A stretch of 64,000 bases of DNA from Alkalihalobacillus alcalophilus ATCC 27647 = CGMCC 1.3604 (GTDB lineage: Bacteria; Bacillota; Bacilli; Bacillales; Bacillaceae_D). How positions within the stretch are numbered: position 1 is the stretch's first letter; the number at the start of each line of letters is the position of its first letter. Positions 63,354 through 64,000 of this stretch are shown in pieces. Below the pieces are notes generated by a model. The model searched no databases. It saw only the letters and a program-made list of their open reading frames with translations, and was not told the origin of the DNA. The position numbers and the translations under genes are program-made. The DNA is taken from assembly GCF_000292245.2 (NCBI RefSeq), contig NZ_ALPT02000010.1, positions 5,475 through 69,474 on the forward strand. The letters are read 5' to 3'.

Positions 63354-63428
63354 ATGCCCGGGTTTATTGTTTGGATTTCGATCGTTATTGAATGGATGGC
63401 AGAGCATTTCTTTTGGTGGATCCTTTAG
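63354..63428 (+). CDS. Possible 24-residue hydrophobic peptide
   Basis: The frame MPGFIVWISIVIEWMAEHFF followed by WWIL is very hydrophobic and Trp-rich and could be a single membrane helix. It has a strong AAAGGTGGG eight bases before the ATG and a CATATAATA element at 63315-63323 that could be a sigmaA or sporulation-type -10. I know no family. Peptides this short can arise by chance; the ribosome site is the main support. Confidence 0.4.
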   Translation: MPGFIVWISIVIEWMAEHFFWWIL

Positions 63429-63628
63429 TCATTAGCCCCTACTCAAACCACATATATATTCTATCTGCACCTCCTCGTATGATATCAAATAAAGGAAGTG
63501 CTTATCTATGTCCAAAAATCCATTAACGCCTGCCCCATTAAACTCCCTATAGAAAACGATTCTTCGGTTGCTTCTCCTACTTCTAATATAGGGCTATGCT
63601 TCGAGTGCTGGTGGAATCATAGCCGCTC
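63429..63628. other. Gap before the second tandem array
   Basis: No gene can be supported. A 14-codon frame at 63509-63553 (MSKNPLTPAPLNSL) follows AGGAAGTG and may be a remnant or a chance match. The longer frame from 63498 runs into the array and is not credible. Confidence 0.4.
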
Positions 63629-64000
63629 TATGATTCCCTTTGCGACTCTGATTCATGGGCTTTTGACTTCATTCGAGCTCTATGATTCCCTTTGGCACTC
63701 TGATTCACATGCTTTTGACTTCATTCGAGCTCTATGATTCCCTTTGCAGCTCTGATTCATATGCTTTTGACATCATTCGAGCTCTATGATTCCCTTTGCA
63801 GCTCTGATTCATATGCTTTTGACATCATTGGCGGCGTATGATTCCCTTTGCGGCTCTGGTTCATATGCTTTTGGCATCATTGACTCCCTATGATTCCCTT
63901 TGCAGCTCTGATTCATGGGCTTTTGACTTCATTCGAGCTCTATGATTCCCTTTGGCACTCTGATTCATGGGCTTTTGACTTCATTGACTCCCTATGTTTT
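63629..64000. repeat. Tandem array of exactly 52-bp units, open at the window end
   Basis: Units starting at TATGATTCCCTTTG fall at 63629, 63681, 63733, 63785, 63837, 63889 and 63941, with the next (TATG) at 63993. Every spacing is exactly 52. Each unit holds two related halves, AGCTCTATGATTC and AGCTCTGATTC, so it may come from an older duplication. Variants such as GGGCTTTTGACTTC and ATATGCTTTTGACATC recur between units. The array continues past the window. Confidence 0.95.

Noticed and set aside
63498..63737. 79-codon frame entering the second tandem array
   Set aside because: Most of it is repeat sequence, with no ribosome site and no recognisable domain.

Overview
The window is a stretch of core chromosome from a low-GC, endospore-forming Bacillaceae. 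It runs almost gene for gene like the glyS-recO-era-phoH-rpsU-dnaK-lepA-comE-yqeG block of Bacillus subtilis. Sporulation genes (yqfC, yqfD, spoIIP, gpr, sda), a CIRCE-controlled hrcA operon and a glycine T-box support this. The seven-gene mrp Na+/H+ antiporter operon, and MrpA's close resemblance to the alkaliphile form, suggest an alkaliphilic or halo-alkaliphilic Bacillus relative; the genus is inference.

Layout. 1-408: interspersed repeat (copy A) abutting the glyS stop. 409-3702: glyQS behind a glycine T-box. 3855-5030: inserted yuzF-type gene plus manganese catalase on the + strand. 5089-17546, minus strand: recO, yqzL, era, cdd, dgkA, ybeY, pgpH, phoH, yqfD, yqfC, a Gln/Arg-rich membrane protein, floA, nfeD-type yqeZ, yqeY, rpsU. 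17674-19582: phosphate-transporter-like yqeW and a DMT exporter, convergent. 19746-28990: deoC, mtaB, rsmE, prmA, dnaJ, dnaK, grpE, hrcA. 29107-35312: hemW, lepA, yqxA, spoIIP, gpr. 35387-38143: rpsT, a 52-bp tandem array, holA, yqzM. 38156-43384: a stand-alone ClpX-type zinc-finger protein, comEC, comEB, comEA and divergent comER. 43484-49401: frameshifted yqeM, cvfB, rsfS, yqeK, nadD, yhbY, aroE, yqeH, yqeG. 49497-50300: repeat copies B and C. 50621-51290: sda with DnaA boxes, then a small membrane protein. 51651-57521: mrpABCDEFG. 57586-59131: psd and pssA, divergent. 59251-59720: hup. 59822-63218: TPP riboswitch, tenA, thiZ, thiX, thiY. 63219-64000: a possible 24-residue peptide gene and a second 52-bp tandem array running off the window.

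The genes group into tRNA charging and ribosome biogenesis (glyQS, era, ybeY, lepA, rsmE, prmA, rpsT, rpsU, yqeH, yhbY, rsfS), chaperones under HrcA/CIRCE, DNA uptake (comE), sporulation and its replication checkpoint (Sda), membrane lipid synthesis, ion homeostasis and thiamine salvage. Non-ATG starts are common: I moved many starts to TTG or GTG codons where the Shine-Dalgarno spacing or family alignment required it.

I found no phage, insertion sequence, CRISPR array, defence island or RNA gene of the rRNA/tRNA class. The less ordinary signals are a repeat family whose hairpin stems show compensatory changes, two unrelated minisatellites that share a 52-bp period, an sda leader with a hairpin between a perfect Shine-Dalgarno and the start codon, a one-base homopolymer frameshift in yqeM, and a free-standing ClpX-like zinc finger in the comE cluster.
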